Positions 17,900 to 26,480 of a stretch of DNA of 37,695 nt are shown here, in pieces; positions within the stretch are counted from its first letter, which is position 1; each line of letters opens with the position of its first letter. The stretch comes from Spirabiliibacterium falconis (lineage in GTDB: Bacteria; Pseudomonadota; Gammaproteobacteria; Enterobacterales; Pasteurellaceae). A program made the translations under genes and the position numbers. A model generated the notes under the pieces. That model was not told where the DNA came from. It worked only from the letters and a program-made list of their open reading frames with translations, and made no database searches. Location: positions 1 to 37,695 of the forward strand of contig NZ_JABMIJ010000003.1 in NCBI RefSeq assembly GCF_014885015.1, given 5' to 3'.

Positions 17900-18610
17900 A
17901 TGAATTATATTAAATTTGATACAGCACAAAGTGCGGTTGAAAAAATCGCACAAGACCTACAACACTATAGCCAAGAAGGGCGAGTTGTGAATATTTCCCT
18001 CTCTGGTGGAAGTACGCCGAAGTTATTGTTTAAAACCTTAGCAAGTGACTATGCGGATAAAATTAACTGGGCAAATTTGCATTTTTGGTGGGGGGATGAG
18101 CGTTGTGTTGCGCCAGATAATGAAGAGAGTAATTATGGTGAAGTACAGCGTTTATTATTTGATCATATTTCTATCCCCGCGGAAAATATTCATCGCATTC
18201 GTGGCGAAGACGATCCCGAGCAGGAAGCCCAACGTTTTGCACAAGAAATGCAAAACCATGTGCCAGGTGCCAATGGCATGCCGCAATTTGATTGGATTAT
18301 TTTAGGCATGGGATCAGATGGACATACCGCATCACTTTTCCCATTGCAGGTGGATTTTGATACTGATGCACTGGCGATTGTAGCAAAACAGCCACAAACG
18401 CAACAATGGCGTGTCTCGAAATCGGCTCCGTTAATTGAAAATGCTAAGCGGATTACTTACTTGGTAACAGGGGCAAGTAAAGCTGATTTATTACATGAAA
18501 TCCAACAAAGTGAAAGTGCGGTTTTACCCTACCCAGCGGCACGCATTAAAGCCAAAAATGGCACAACCGAATGGTATTTAGACGCAGACGCTGCGTTTCA
18601 ACTTAACTAA
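17900..18610 (+). CDS. pgl: 6-phosphogluconolactonase
   Basis: The 236-residue DevB/SOL-type lactonase hydrolyses 6-phosphogluconolactone. Signatures are SLSGGSTPK at 33-41, HFWWGDERCV near 60-70 and GMGSDGHTASLFP near 136-148. ATG 17900 starts right after the zwf stop; a GTG at 17888 in frame would add four residues and overlap zwf, and cannot be excluded. A USS lies in the early codons (SAV). It is the middle gene of zwf-pgl-gnd. Confidence 0.95.
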   Translation: MNYIKFDTAQSAVEKIAQDLQHYSQEGRVVNISLSGGSTPKLLFKTLASDYADKINWANLHFWWGDERCVAPDNEESNYGEVQRLLFDHISIPAENIHRIRGEDDPEQEAQRFAQEMQNHVPGANGMPQFDWIILGMGSDGHTASLFPLQVDFDTDALAIVAKQPQTQQWRVSKSAPLIENAKRITYLVTGASKADLLHEIQQSESAVLPYPAARIKAKNGTTEWYLDADAAFQLN

Positions 18611-18634
18611 TTTAATGACAGGAAGGAAGCAATT

Positions 18635-20083
18635 ATGAAAGGTGATATTGGTGTAATTGGGCTTGCCGTAATGGGGCAAAACCTGATTTTAAACATGAAC
18701 GACCACGGCTTTAACGTGGTGGCGTATAACCGTACGACAAGCAAAGTGGACGATTTCCTCAATGGTGCCGCCAAAGGCACCAATATTATTGGTGCCTATT
18801 CGCTACAAGATTTAGCAGACAAACTGGAAAAACCACGCAAAGTCATGTTAATGGTGCGCGCAGGTGAGGTAGTAGATAAATTTATTGAAAGCCTTTTGCC
18901 GTATTTAGACGAGGGCGACATCATCATCGACGGTGGTAACTCAAATTATCCTGATACTAACCGCCGTACGAAAGACTTAGCTGAAAAAGGCATTCGCTTT
19001 ATTGGCGCGGGTGTATCAGGTGGGGAAGAAGGTGCACGTTTTGGGCCGTCTATCATGCCAGGCGGTAACCCAGAGGCATGGCCGTATGTCAAACCGATTT
19101 TGCAAGCCATTTCCGCCAAAACCAAAGAAGGCGAGCCATGCTGTGACTGGGTGGGCAAAAACGGCGCAGGCCACTTTGTCAAAATGGTACACAACGGCAT
19201 TGAATACGGCGACATGCAATTGATTTGTGAAGCCTACCAATTCCTGCACGAAGGCTTAGGCTTGAGCTATGATGAATTGCATAACGTATTCGCTAGCTGG
19301 AAATCCACCGAGCTCGACAGTTACCTTATCGACATCACCACTGACATTCTCGGCTACCGTGACGATAATGGTGAGCCATTGGTGGAAAAAATCCTTGATA
19401 CGGCAGGGCAAAAAGGTACAGGTAAATGGACGGGTATTAACGCCCTTGATCTAGGCATTCCGTTGACGCTGATCACCGAAGCGGTGTTCGCCCGCTGTGT
19501 GTCTTCATTCAAACAACAACGTGTTGAAAACCAAAAATTGTTCAACAAACAACTCGGCAAAGTTGACGGCGACAAAGCGCAGTGGATTGAAGCTGTTCGC
19601 CAAGCATTATTGGCATCCAAAATCATCTCTTATGCGCAAGGCTTTATGCTCATCCGTGAGGCCTCAGAGCAATTTGAGTGGGATTTAGATTACGGGCAAA
19701 CTGCACTTTTATGGCGTGAAGGCTGCATTATCCGCAGTGCATTTTTGGGCAACATTCGTGATGCTTACGCTAAAAACCCAGACCTACGATTCCTAGGCGC
19801 GGATGATTACTTCAAAAATATCCTTGAGAATTCAATGAGTGCATGGCGTAAAGTAGTTGCCAAAGCGGTGGAAATCGGCTTGCCAATGCCGTGCATGGCC
19901 TCTGCCATCACGTTCTTAGACGGCTACACCAGCGCACAATTGCCAGCCAATTTGTTGCAAGCCCAACGCGACTACTTCGGCGCCCACACCTATGAGCGCG
20001 TCGACCAACCACGCGGCCAGTTCTTCCACACTAACTGGACAGGCAAAGGCGGCGACACCGCATCCACTACCTATGATGTGTAG
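18635..20083 (+). CDS. gnd: 6-phosphogluconate dehydrogenase (decarboxylating)
   Basis: The 482-residue enzyme oxidises 6-phosphogluconate to ribulose 5-phosphate, CO2 and NADPH. The NADP-binding start GVIGLAVMGQNL, the active-site regions GVSGGEEGARFGPSIMPGG and KMVHNGIEYGDMQ, and KGTGKWT are all typical, as is the C-terminal GGDTASTTYDV tail. AGGAAGG precedes the start. It ends the zwf-pgl-gnd unit, with a USS-pair terminator 19 bases after the stop. No USS lies within the gene itself. Confidence 0.98.
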   Translation: MKGDIGVIGLAVMGQNLILNMNDHGFNVVAYNRTTSKVDDFLNGAAKGTNIIGAYSLQDLADKLEKPRKVMLMVRAGEVVDKFIESLLPYLDEGDIIIDGGNSNYPDTNRRTKDLAEKGIRFIGAGVSGGEEGARFGPSIMPGGNPEAWPYVKPILQAISAKTKEGEPCCDWVGKNGAGHFVKMVHNGIEYGDMQLICEAYQFLHEGLGLSYDELHNVFASWKSTELDSYLIDITTDILGYRDDNGEPLVEKILDTAGQKGTGKWTGINALDLGIPLTLITEAVFARCVSSFKQQRVENQKLFNKQLGKVDGDKAQWIEAVRQALLASKIISYAQGFMLIREASEQFEWDLDYGQTALLWREGCIIRSAFLGNIRDAYAKNPDLRFLGADDYFKNILENSMSAWRKVVAKAVEIGLPMPCMASAITFLDGYTSAQLPANLLQAQRDYFGAHTYERVDQPRGQFFHTNWTGKGGDTASTTYDV

Positions 20084-20101
20084 GTGTTAAGTGCAAAACA
20101 C

Positions 20102-20130
20102 AAAGTGCGGTCATTGACCGCACTTTTTTA
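20102..20130 (+). terminator. gnd terminator made of two USS
   Basis: AAAGTGCGGTC (20102-20112) pairs with GACCGCACTTT (20116-20126) over a 3-base loop, followed by TTTTTTATT. A textbook intrinsic terminator. Confidence 0.93.
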
Positions 20131-20252
20131 TTATCTTCTCGTTTCAATCTCTGCGCTCTTGACAAAAGTATCGTTAAATCCTTCAGACATATCTCATATG
20201 TTCGCTTTAATGTCTTTTATCTCATTAATATATAAATAAATTTATCAAATCA

Positions 20253-20295
20253 AAGGAGTATACTCCTTGTTGTTTTATCTTTACAGATAAAACAA
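20253..20295 (+). promoter_or_regulatory. Two adjacent perfect palindromes upstream of an unknown gene
   Basis: AAGGAGTATACTCCTT (20253-20268) is a perfect 16-bp palindrome. Two bases on, TTGTTTTATCT (20270-20280) and AGATAAAACAA (20285-20295) form an 11-bp hairpin with a 4-base loop. They lie in the longest gene-free stretch of the window (20084-20336), otherwise plain AT-rich DNA. The first looks like a dimeric repressor operator; the second could be an RNA hairpin in the leader. No clear promoter boxes were identified. Confidence 0.5.
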
Positions 20296-20336
20296 ACAAA
20301 CCTTGGAAAACAACCAATTCTTTATTGGAGTGCGTT

Positions 20337-20609
20337 ATGGCTATGATAAAGGTTACAGTGGATGTTTATGAAAACAGATTTAATGGGGTTGATGGCGAGG
20401 TCTCAAATAACTATTGTGTTTACAATGTTCGAGCAATCAACCCACAGCAACAGGCAGAAGTTGATATTTGTATAACGAAAATGCGGGAACAAGATGATCC
20501 TATATTATGGGATCCTGATTTGATACTGCCTAGAAATAAATCTCCACTTATACAAGCAGGGAAAGAGACTCTGTTGGATACTGAAAAGCAAATGTTTCAC
20601 TTTAATTAA
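20337..20609 (+). CDS. Hypothetical protein, 90 residues
   Basis: I do not recognise this gene. The product is a small soluble protein with no signal peptide or membrane segment. It starts with a strand-like MAMIKVTVDVYE segment, has an acidic middle (EQDDPILWDPDLILP) and one or two Cys. ATG 20337 follows GGAG at a good distance; a TTG at 20325 is less likely. It lies 15 bases before a lipoprotein gene with no terminator between, so the two form one unit. The region is USS-free and AT-rich. Function unknown. Confidence 0.65.
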   Translation: MAMIKVTVDVYENRFNGVDGEVSNNYCVYNVRAINPQQQAEVDICITKMREQDDPILWDPDLILPRNKSPLIQAGKETLLDTEKQMFHFN

Positions 20610-20624
20610 TGCAAGGACAAAACG

Positions 20625-21470
20625 ATGAAAAAGGCAATCACATTAGGTTTAACTACGCTGCTATTAACTGGCTGTGGCTCGAATTTTATGAATTATTCTT
20701 CGACGCCGAAATATAGAGTAACTGATCAAGAAATAGAGCAGGCGTTAAAACTTTATTTTGGTCGTCTAGGATGTCAATATCCCCAACTACAAGGGCAAAC
20801 TTATGCTGACGCCAATAAACTTATGAATAAATTAGTGACTAAAGAGATAGATAAACACATGAGAGATCTTATCCTAAGTGTGAGTTTTGGAGATGCACTA
20901 GGAAGATCAAATTATACAATTTTGATGTCTGACCCTTATTCTCAACAATATTTGGTTAATAAATTTGGAAATAAATTGAACAGTAAGGAACGAATTGTTC
21001 TTGCTGGTAAGAAGTCCGAATGTGAGAGTGTTAGGAAAAATTGGAAAAAACAAAAACAACAAGAACTGGTGAAAAAACGGCAGGCAGAAAAAGAAGCACT
21101 AGCTCGTAAACGCCAAGCTGAAAAAGAAGAAAAAGCACGTCAAGCATTTTATTCCACTCCACAAGGGCAAGCTTATTTAGCCCAGCAACGAATGATGGCA
21201 CAGCAGCAAGCAATGCAACAAAGAGCAATTGCACAGCGTAATGCTGAATTGGAGGCACAGCGTAGATATGCTGAGATGCAAGCACTCAATAACAGCATGG
21301 CAGAATTAAACAATACGATTCAGCGTACAAATCAGAATAATATGAATATGTACAATCAAATGAATCAATATAATCAAATGCAACAGATGAACCGCTCTTT
21401 GAATAATATCAATAATTCCCTACAAAATATGGGTGGAGGTTCTGGTATTCGTTGGAATAATGTTTATTAA
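20625..21470 (+). CDS. Uncharacterised lipoprotein with charged helix and Asn/Gln/Met-rich tail
   Basis: The 281-residue product has a lipoprotein signal (lipobox LLTGC, Cys at 17, no Asp at +2, so probably outer membrane). A folded-looking region covers about 25-135, with two Cys near 46 and 132. Next come a strongly charged helix with repeated RQAEKE units at about 138-185, a Gln/Ala-rich helix to about 225, and a low-complexity tail rich in Asn, Gln and Met (NMNMYNQMNQYNQM) ending GIRWNNVY. The middle recalls coiled-coil cell-envelope proteins but I cannot name a family. It follows the small unknown gene by 15 bases, with AAGGA as its site, and ends at a USS-pair terminator. Confidence 0.75.
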   Translation: MKKAITLGLTTLLLTGCGSNFMNYSSTPKYRVTDQEIEQALKLYFGRLGCQYPQLQGQTYADANKLMNKLVTKEIDKHMRDLILSVSFGDALGRSNYTILMSDPYSQQYLVNKFGNKLNSKERIVLAGKKSECESVRKNWKKQKQQELVKKRQAEKEALARKRQAEKEEKARQAFYSTPQGQAYLAQQRMMAQQQAMQQRAIAQRNAELEAQRRYAEMQALNNSMAELNNTIQRTNQNNMNMYNQMNQYNQMQQMNRSLNNINNSLQNMGGGSGIRWNNVY

Positions 21471-21480
21471 GTTAAAAAAT

Positions 21481-21507
21481 AAAACCGCACTTAAAAGTGC
21501 GGTTTTT
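21481..21507. terminator. USS-pair terminator between convergent genes
   Basis: AAACCGCACTT (21481-21491) and AAGTGCGGTTT (21494-21504) form a tight hairpin followed by TTTTTT on the plus strand, and A-rich DNA gives T residues on the minus strand. Confidence 0.88.
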
Positions 21508-21516
21508 TAATACGAC

Positions 21517-21846
21517 TTAATGCGCCGCACTTTTGGATAACAAATTTATTACCAGCACGCCGGAAAGAATTAAACCAATTCCAATAAACGCAGGCGTATC
21601 CAACTTCTGCTGATAAAACAGCCAGCCAAACATGGTGACCAGCACAATGCCAAGGCTTGCCCAAATGGCATAAGCAATGCCCACAGGTAGTGAGCGCAAG
21701 CTCAAGGTTAAAAAATAAAACGACAAGCCATAGCCCATTAGTACCAGTGCTGTTGGTATGGGACGGGTGAATTCGTGCGTGGATTTCAGGAATGAGGTGG
21801 CGATCACTTCACTTAGTATTGCAATAATTAAATAAAGCCATGACAT
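21517..21846 (-). CDS. Small multidrug resistance (EmrE-like) exporter
   Basis: The 109-residue inner-membrane protein has four hydrophobic helices and strong resemblance to EmrE: the essential Glu at position 13 in ILSEVIATS, GIAYAIWASLGIVL in the third helix region, and the C-terminal GVLVINLLSKSAAH. EmrE-type proteins exchange protons for quaternary ammonium compounds and other cations. SMR relatives include guanidinium exporters and lipid or spermidine transporters, so the substrate is open. ATG 21846 was preferred over a TTG further upstream. It stands alone, convergent with the unknown lipoprotein. Confidence 0.9.
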   Translation of the reverse strand: MSWLYLIIAILSEVIATSFLKSTHEFTRPIPTALVLMGYGLSFYFLTLSLRSLPVGIAYAIWASLGIVLVTMFGWLFYQQKLDTPAFIGIGLILSGVLVINLLSKSAAH

Positions 21847-21966
21847 GATATAGTTTCTCGTCAAAATAGTATATTTAGTAATAGGTTAAGTATGTTATAG
21901 CATAAATATGAAAAGGAGCAAGCCAGCGTACGGTTAAATTTACTACATAAAAACAGCGTTTTACTC

Positions 21967-21972
21967 TATAAT
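21967..21972 (+). promoter_or_regulatory. Possible -10 box of purH
   Basis: TATAAT lies 44 bases before the purH start. No good -35 stands at 16-18 bases, so an activator or a weak promoter is possible. Confidence 0.3.
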
Positions 21973-22015
21973 ATAGCTCGAAATTTATCCAATCAATTAA
22001 CCAAAGGATTAACTT

Positions 22016-23617
22016 ATGCACGCCAATCGACCTATCCGTCAGGCTTTGTTATCGGTTTCTGATAAACAAGGTATCGTTGAATTTGCCCAAGCGCTACACC
22101 AACGTGGTGTTAAACTTCTTTCTACTGGTGGCACAGCCAAGTTATTGCTAGAAAATGGCTTGCCAGTGGTAGAGGTGTCGGATTATACCGGTTTTCCTGA
22201 AATGATGGCAGGGCGTGTTAAAACGCTGCATCCGAAGGTTCATGGTGGTATTTTAGGCCGTCGTGGCGTGGATGATGCCGTGATGAGTGAGCATCAGATT
22301 GAGCCTATTGATATGGTGGTGGTAAACCTTTATCCGTTTGCACAAACGGTCGCTAAAGCGGATTGCACACTGGAAGATGCGGTGGAAAACATCGATATTG
22401 GTGGCCCAACTATGGTGCGATCGGCGGCAAAAAATCATAAAGATGTTGCCATCGTGGTAGATAATCGCGATTTTGATCGCATTATTGCTGAGCTTGATCA
22501 ACATCAAAATAGCCTGACGTTTGATACTCGCTTTGATTTAGCCATCAAGGCGTTTGAGCATACCGCACAATACGATGCGATGATTGCTAATTATTTTGGG
22601 TGTTTGGTAAAACCGTATTTAGGGGCAGATGATGACAAGAAAAATGCAAAGTGCGGTCAATTCCCTCGCACGTTAAACTTAAATTTTGTGCGTAAACAAA
22701 CTATGCGATATGGGGAGAATAGCCACCAAAACGCGGCGTTCTACACTGAATTTGCACCAAAAGAGGCAAGTGTGGCAACAGCAGTGCAACTGCAAGGTAA
22801 GGCATTGTCATATAACAATATTGCCGACACAGATGCTGCACTGGAATGTGTGAAAGAGTTTGCAGAGCCTGCGTGTGTGATCGTTAAACACGCTAATCCG
22901 TGTGGTGTGGCATTGGGCGAGGATATTTTGGTGGCGTATAATCGTGCTTATCAAACGGATCCAACGTCGGCATTCGGCGGAATTATCGCGTTTAACCGCA
23001 CTTTAGATGAAAAAACAGCGCACGCAATTATTGACCGCCAATTTGTGGAGGTGATTATTGCTCCAGAGGTGAGTGAAGCAGCACAAGCGGTGTTGAAAAC
23101 GAAGAAAAACGTGCGTGTACTTGCCTGTGGACAGTGGCATGAGCGTCATCCTCGTTTGGATTTTAAACGCGTCAATGGTGGGCTTTTGGTGCAAGATGCC
23201 GATTTAGGTATGGTGGGATTAGATGACTTAGAAGTGGTCAGCAAACGTCAGCCAACCGAACAAGAGCTAAAAGATCTACTGTTTTGCTGGAAAGTGGCGA
23301 AATATGTCAAATCTAACGCCATTGTGTATGCGAAAAATAATCAAACCATTGGTATTGGCGCAGGACAAATGAGCCGCGTATACTCAGCGAAAATTGCAGG
23401 CATTAAGGCCGCCGATGAGGGCTTAGAGGTGCAAGGCACGGTGATGGCCTCTGATGCGTTTTTCCCATTCCGTGATGGCATTGATGCTGCGGCAAAAGCG
23501 GGGGTGAGCTGTGTGATTCACCCTGGTGGCTCAATGCGTGATCAAGAGGTGATTGATGCAGCAGATGAGCATAATATGGCGATGGTGCTGACCAAAATGC
23601 GTCATTTCCGTCATTAA
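22016..23617 (+). CDS. purH: Bifunctional AICAR transformylase / IMP cyclohydrolase
   Basis: The 533-residue enzyme carries out the last two steps of IMP synthesis. The N-terminal MGS-fold cyclohydrolase domain (about 1-200) shows [21 protein letters not shown] and [16 protein letters not shown]. The C-terminal transformylase domain has [12 protein letters not shown] and the catalytic region KHANPCG near 291, then DPTSAFGGI. The terminal H-x-RHFRH is typical. AAAGGA precedes the start. It is transcribed alone here; purD does not follow it, since the next genes are convergent. Confidence 0.98.
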   Translation: MHANRPIRQALLSVSDKQGIVEFAQALHQRGVKLLSTGGTAKLLLENGLPVVEVSDYTGFPEMMAGRVKTLHPKVHGGILGRRGVDDAVMSEHQIEPIDMVVVNLYPFAQTVAKADCTLEDAVENIDIGGPTMVRSAAKNHKDVAIVVDNRDFDRIIAELDQHQNSLTFDTRFDLAIKAFEHTAQYDAMIANYFGCLVKPYLGADDDKKNAKCGQFPRTLNLNFVRKQTMRYGENSHQNAAFYTEFAPKEASVATAVQLQGKALSYNNIADTDAALECVKEFAEPACVIVKHANPCGVALGEDILVAYNRAYQTDPTSAFGGIIAFNRTLDEKTAHAIIDRQFVEVIIAPEVSEAAQAVLKTKKNVRVLACGQWHERHPRLDFKRVNGGLLVQDADLGMVGLDDLEVVSKRQPTEQELKDLLFCWKVAKYVKSNAIVYAKNNQTIGIGAGQMSRVYSAKIAGIKAADEGLEVQGTVMASDAFFPFRDGIDAAAKAGVSCVIHPGGSMRDQEVIDAADEHNMAMVLTKMRHFRH

Positions 23618-23637
23618 GATCATAATCACAATACAAT

Positions 23638-23662
23638 AAAGTGCGGTTTAAAACCGCACTTT
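23638..23662. terminator. USS-pair terminator between purH and oapB
   Basis: AAAGTGCGGTTT (23638-23649) and AAACCGCACTTT (23651-23662) pair; flanking CACAAT and ATTGTG can lengthen the stem. It serves two convergent genes. Confidence 0.75.
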
Positions 23663-23686
23663 GATTGTGAAAGAGGAGCGTGTCAT

Positions 23687-24061
23687 TTATTTCTGCCTTT
23701 GGCAATTATCTGCCAATGTGCGCCCAAGGCTGTCGCTTAAGACCGCACTTTTTCCTTGAACCCACCAGTTCCATTGTGTATTTGCATAACGTTTACCGCT
23801 TGCTGCAATAATGGGGAGTAAATGTTGGCTGATATGCTGAAAGGTGATTGTGATAGACGGTGTTTTACGCTGGGCAAGATTGCTTAGTGTGGTAACCTTA
23901 ATTGTGCCTTGATCGCATTGATAATGCACTGTACGCCCTTTTTTAGGTGTAATCTGCGTTTCATTGACCGCACTTTGTGTTTTCTCAGTTTGTATTGCTG
24001 GTTGAATAATCGTCGTACAACTGGTTAACAGCACGAATGGAAACCAAAACACAATTCTCAC
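23687..24061 (-). CDS. oapB: Opacity-associated lipoprotein OapB
   Basis: The 124-residue product is identified mainly by position after oapA and by size, matching the Haemophilus oapA-oapB pair, where OapB is linked to colony opacity. From a GTG at 24061 the sequence begins with an Arg, then WFPFVLLTSC, a compact lipoprotein signal with lipobox LTSC at Cys15. GGAG lies about 6 bases upstream. The longer ATG at 24085 falls in the oapA terminator stem and is unlikely. A MliC-like fold (YQCDQGTIKV near the start, then ISITF and WNWWVQGKSAVL strands) is possible, so lysozyme inhibition is a reasonable alternative activity. Confidence 0.75.
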   Translation of the reverse strand: MRIVFWFPFVLLTSCTTIIQPAIQTEKTQSAVNETQITPKKGRTVHYQCDQGTIKVTTLSNLAQRKTPSITITFQHISQHLLPIIAASGKRYANTQWNWWVQGKSAVLSDSLGRTLADNCQRQK

Positions 24062-24078
24062 GTCTATCTCCATAAAAA

Positions 24079-24105
24079 AGCCCATTGAGGAGTGCTCAAT
24101 GGGCT
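24079..24105 (-). terminator. Intrinsic terminator between oapA and oapB
   Basis: AGCCCATTGAG (24079-24089) and CTCAATGGGCT (24095-24105) form an 11-bp stem with a 5-base loop; on the minus strand TTTTTTAT follows. It stands 5 bases past the oapA stop and just before the oapB start, so oapB depends on read-through or its own promoter. Confidence 0.88.
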
Positions 24106-24110
24106 AACAC

Positions 24111-25301
24111 TTATTTTTTGAAGCTATAACTTCCATCACTATTGCGAATAAAGGTGCTGCCATTTTCGAGTGTTAAACGACTAACGCGACCTTGACTATT
24201 CAGTTGAATGCTTACCTTATCGCCAGGCTTAAAGCGGCTTAACGCACCGTTGGCACCATTTGCTTTGGTCATTGCATTCACATCAGAGATGTTCAAATTA
24301 TTATTACGGAACACCTGCATTAATGTAACCCCTTTTGGAATTTCTAAGGTGCGAACTGGACCTGATGTTTGTGGTTTATTCGCAGGTTTTGCATTGACAA
24401 CAGGTGCTGGTGCCGCTTTTGGCACAGGACGTTGTACGCTTGGCTCGCTTTTTGCTTTTTCTGGTGCTTTTGCGACAGGTTTCGGCGTTGTTTTAGCAGC
24501 AGGCTGTGGATCACTACTCGGTTTGCGTACAGCAGGTTGTGCTGGTTTGTTGACAACTTTTGGTGGTACAACCGCAGGCGGTGCACTTTGTGCGTTGGCA
24601 TCGCTTGGTGCAGGCTGTTCAACATTAGCTTGAGGTTGTGCTTGAGCACTCTCTGCTGGCACATTTTCAGCTACATTTGGTGCACCAGCAACCGCACTTT
24701 CGTTATTGCCAGCAAGCGTATTGCTATTGTCTTCTGCGGGTTGATTGACTTGCTGTTCTTCTGATTGATTGAGGGGTTGAAACTCAATTGGTAACGCGTT
24801 GCTGTTTTGATTTTGCAAGGCTTCAACGGTGGTATTATTGCTTGGTTTGAGCCATAACACTAATAATAGCAATAAAATTAAAATGAGTAATGCCACCACC
24901 AAACGGCGATGTTTCGCAGGCAGGCGGCTTAAAATCCCCCAGGTTTCAGGTTTTTTCCAGTTTGCTTTCGGTGCAACAGGCGGCACAACCGCACTTTGGG
25001 CTGGTTCGTTCTCATTGAGTGCAGGTTCGTTTTCGTGCTCGTTTAATACAGGACTGACAGGCTCAAGATGTATTTCTTGTTGTGCAGCGTGGTCAGGTTG
25101 TGCAGGTGCTTCACCTAAAGTTGGCTCTTTGTGTGCTTTATTTTCCGCTTTATGCTTCAAATTACTCCAAAAAGAGTGTTTTTCTTCCACGGGTTTTTTG
25201 GGCGTAACTGGCTCTGGTTTAAATTCGAATTTCTGCTGCCCTTTATCGTCAGCGGAATTGACATTGTTGTGATCATTAGGATTGGTTGGATTGTTGTTCA
25301 C
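24111..25301 (-). CDS. oapA: Opacity-associated protein OapA (LysM-like, cell-surface/division)
   Basis: The 396-residue product has a cytoplasmic acidic/polar N-terminus, one membrane segment at about 132-152 (VVALLILILLLLLVLWL), a long Pro/Ala/Lys/Gln-rich spacer, and a C-terminal LysM-like OapA domain from about 310 (RTLEIPKGVTLMQVFRNNN to SDGSYSFKK). In H. influenzae OapA affects colony opacity and attachment to epithelial cells; the related YtfB of E. coli binds glycan strands at the division site. GAGG six bases ahead of a GTG at 25301 sets the start. The spacer composition resembles other envelope proteins that cross peptidoglycan. Confidence 0.9.
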   Translation of the reverse strand: MNNNPTNPNDHNNVNSADDKGQQKFEFKPEPVTPKKPVEEKHSFWSNLKHKAENKAHKEPTLGEAPAQPDHAAQQEIHLEPVSPVLNEHENEPALNENEPAQSAVVPPVAPKANWKKPETWGILSRLPAKHRRLVVALLILILLLLLVLWLKPSNNTTVEALQNQNSNALPIEFQPLNQSEEQQVNQPAEDNSNTLAGNNESAVAGAPNVAENVPAESAQAQPQANVEQPAPSDANAQSAPPAVVPPKVVNKPAQPAVRKPSSDPQPAAKTTPKPVAKAPEKAKSEPSVQRPVPKAAPAPVVNAKPANKPQTSGPVRTLEIPKGVTLMQVFRNNNLNISDVNAMTKANGANGALSRFKPGDKVSIQLNSQGRVSRLTLENGSTFIRNSDGSYSFKK

Positions 25302-25390
25302 GCAACACCTCAAATAAGTTATTGTTAGTTAATTCTCTCTATTCTAACAATTCAGGCAAAGAAAAACAGGGGGAAATGTCATTTTATTGC

Positions 25391-26398
25391 TTAATCTTTG
25401 TAAAGAATGGGGGTGATTAAGGTTTTATTTGGCTGATGCGCAATTTCGCGCGCCAGTCGTGGCACAAGATAGCCTGAGGTGGTGGCTTGTAATTGTTGAT
25501 AAAGTGAAAGTGCGGTTTCATCGCTGATGAAAAAATGGGCGGCACCATCAACTTTATCAAGCAAGTGCAGATAATAGGGTAGTACTCCTGCCTCGAACAA
25601 CGAATAACTTAATGTTTTTAATGCATGTGCGCTATCATTTACCCCTTTAAGTAGCACGGATTGATTAAGCAGCACCACATTGGCGTGTTTGAGCTTGCTC
25701 AACGCGTTTCGCAGGGCATCATCTATTTCATTGGCGTGATTGATGTGTGTTACCAGCACGCAATGTAGGCGAGAACGACGCAGGCGATCACAAAGTGCGG
25801 TTGTGATACGCTGTGGGATCACCACGGGCAGGCGGGTGTGAATACGCAGAGTGTTGACGTGCGAGATGCCCTCAAGTGCGGTAATTAAAAAATCGAGCTG
25901 CCCATCGTTTGCCATCAGTGGATCGCCACCAGAGAAAATTACCTCGTTGATTTCAGGGTGTTCGGCGATATAGCTCAGTGCGCCTTGCCACACAGTTTTC
26001 GATCCTTGATGGTCTTGATAGGGAAAGTGGCGACGAAAACAATAGCGGCAATTCACCGCACAGCCGCCTTTGACCATCATCAGCACGCGGTTATGGTATT
26101 TATGCAATAGCCCAGGGCGTACGGCGTTGTGCTCTTCGAGTGGATCAGTGACAAAACCGTCAACGTGCTCAAACTCACCAGCGCCGCTCATCACTTGTAA
26201 AAAAAGCGGATCATGTGGGTTGCCCTTTTCCATACGCGCAACAAAAGGCCGTGGTACAAGCAAAGGAAACAACTTGCGTGCATCAATTGCCTGCTCAAAG
26301 CCTGCATGTGGTAATTCAAGTGCGGTCAACAACGCTTCAGGGGATTTTATTGCTTGCTTTAGGCATTCCTGCCAGCTTAATTCTTCGCTATTTTGCAT
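25391..26398 (-). CDS. epmB: EF-P beta-lysylation protein EpmB (lysine 2,3-aminomutase)
   Basis: The 335-residue radical-SAM enzyme converts (S)-alpha-lysine to (R)-beta-lysine for EF-P modification. The iron-sulfur triad C-x3-C-x2-C lies at Cys113, 117 and 120 in GGCAVNCRYCFRRHFPYQ. Further KamA-family marks are IFSGGDPLM and RIHTRLPVVIP. It is divergent from efp, its target, as in E. coli. EpmA, which attaches the beta-lysine, is not in the window. A free lysine 2,3-aminomutase is less likely given the neighbour. Confidence 0.95.
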   Translation of the reverse strand: MQNSEELSWQECLKQAIKSPEALLTALELPHAGFEQAIDARKLFPLLVPRPFVARMEKGNPHDPLFLQVMSGAGEFEHVDGFVTDPLEEHNAVRPGLLHKYHNRVLMMVKGGCAVNCRYCFRRHFPYQDHQGSKTVWQGALSYIAEHPEINEVIFSGGDPLMANDGQLDFLITALEGISHVNTLRIHTRLPVVIPQRITTALCDRLRRSRLHCVLVTHINHANEIDDALRNALSKLKHANVVLLNQSVLLKGVNDSAHALKTLSYSLFEAGVLPYYLHLLDKVDGAAHFFISDETALSLYQQLQATTSGYLVPRLAREIAHQPNKTLITPILYKD

Positions 26399-26480
26399 TT
26401 TTGAGTTATCATAAACACTTTGTGATAATATTTTGCAATCTTAATCTAAGATAACATTTTTTCATAGTAACGAGGACACA

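Noticed and set aside
20159-20190. TTGACA box ahead of the unknown two-gene unit
   Set aside because: A -35-like hexamer is present but no -10 box stands at 16-18 bases.
21949-21964. PurR-like operator upstream of purH
   Set aside because: Only about half the bases match the palindromic consensus and symmetry is poor.
24208-24764. Long plus-strand frames opposite oapA
   Set aside because: They arise from the Pro/Ala/Lys-rich, low-complexity spacer of oapA; the translations are Cys/Trp/Phe or Gly/Ala-rich shadows.
26406-26428. TTATCA-N11-TGATAA inverted repeat between epmB and efp
   Set aside because: Short arms in AT-rich DNA and spacing unlike FNR or CRP sites; could be chance.
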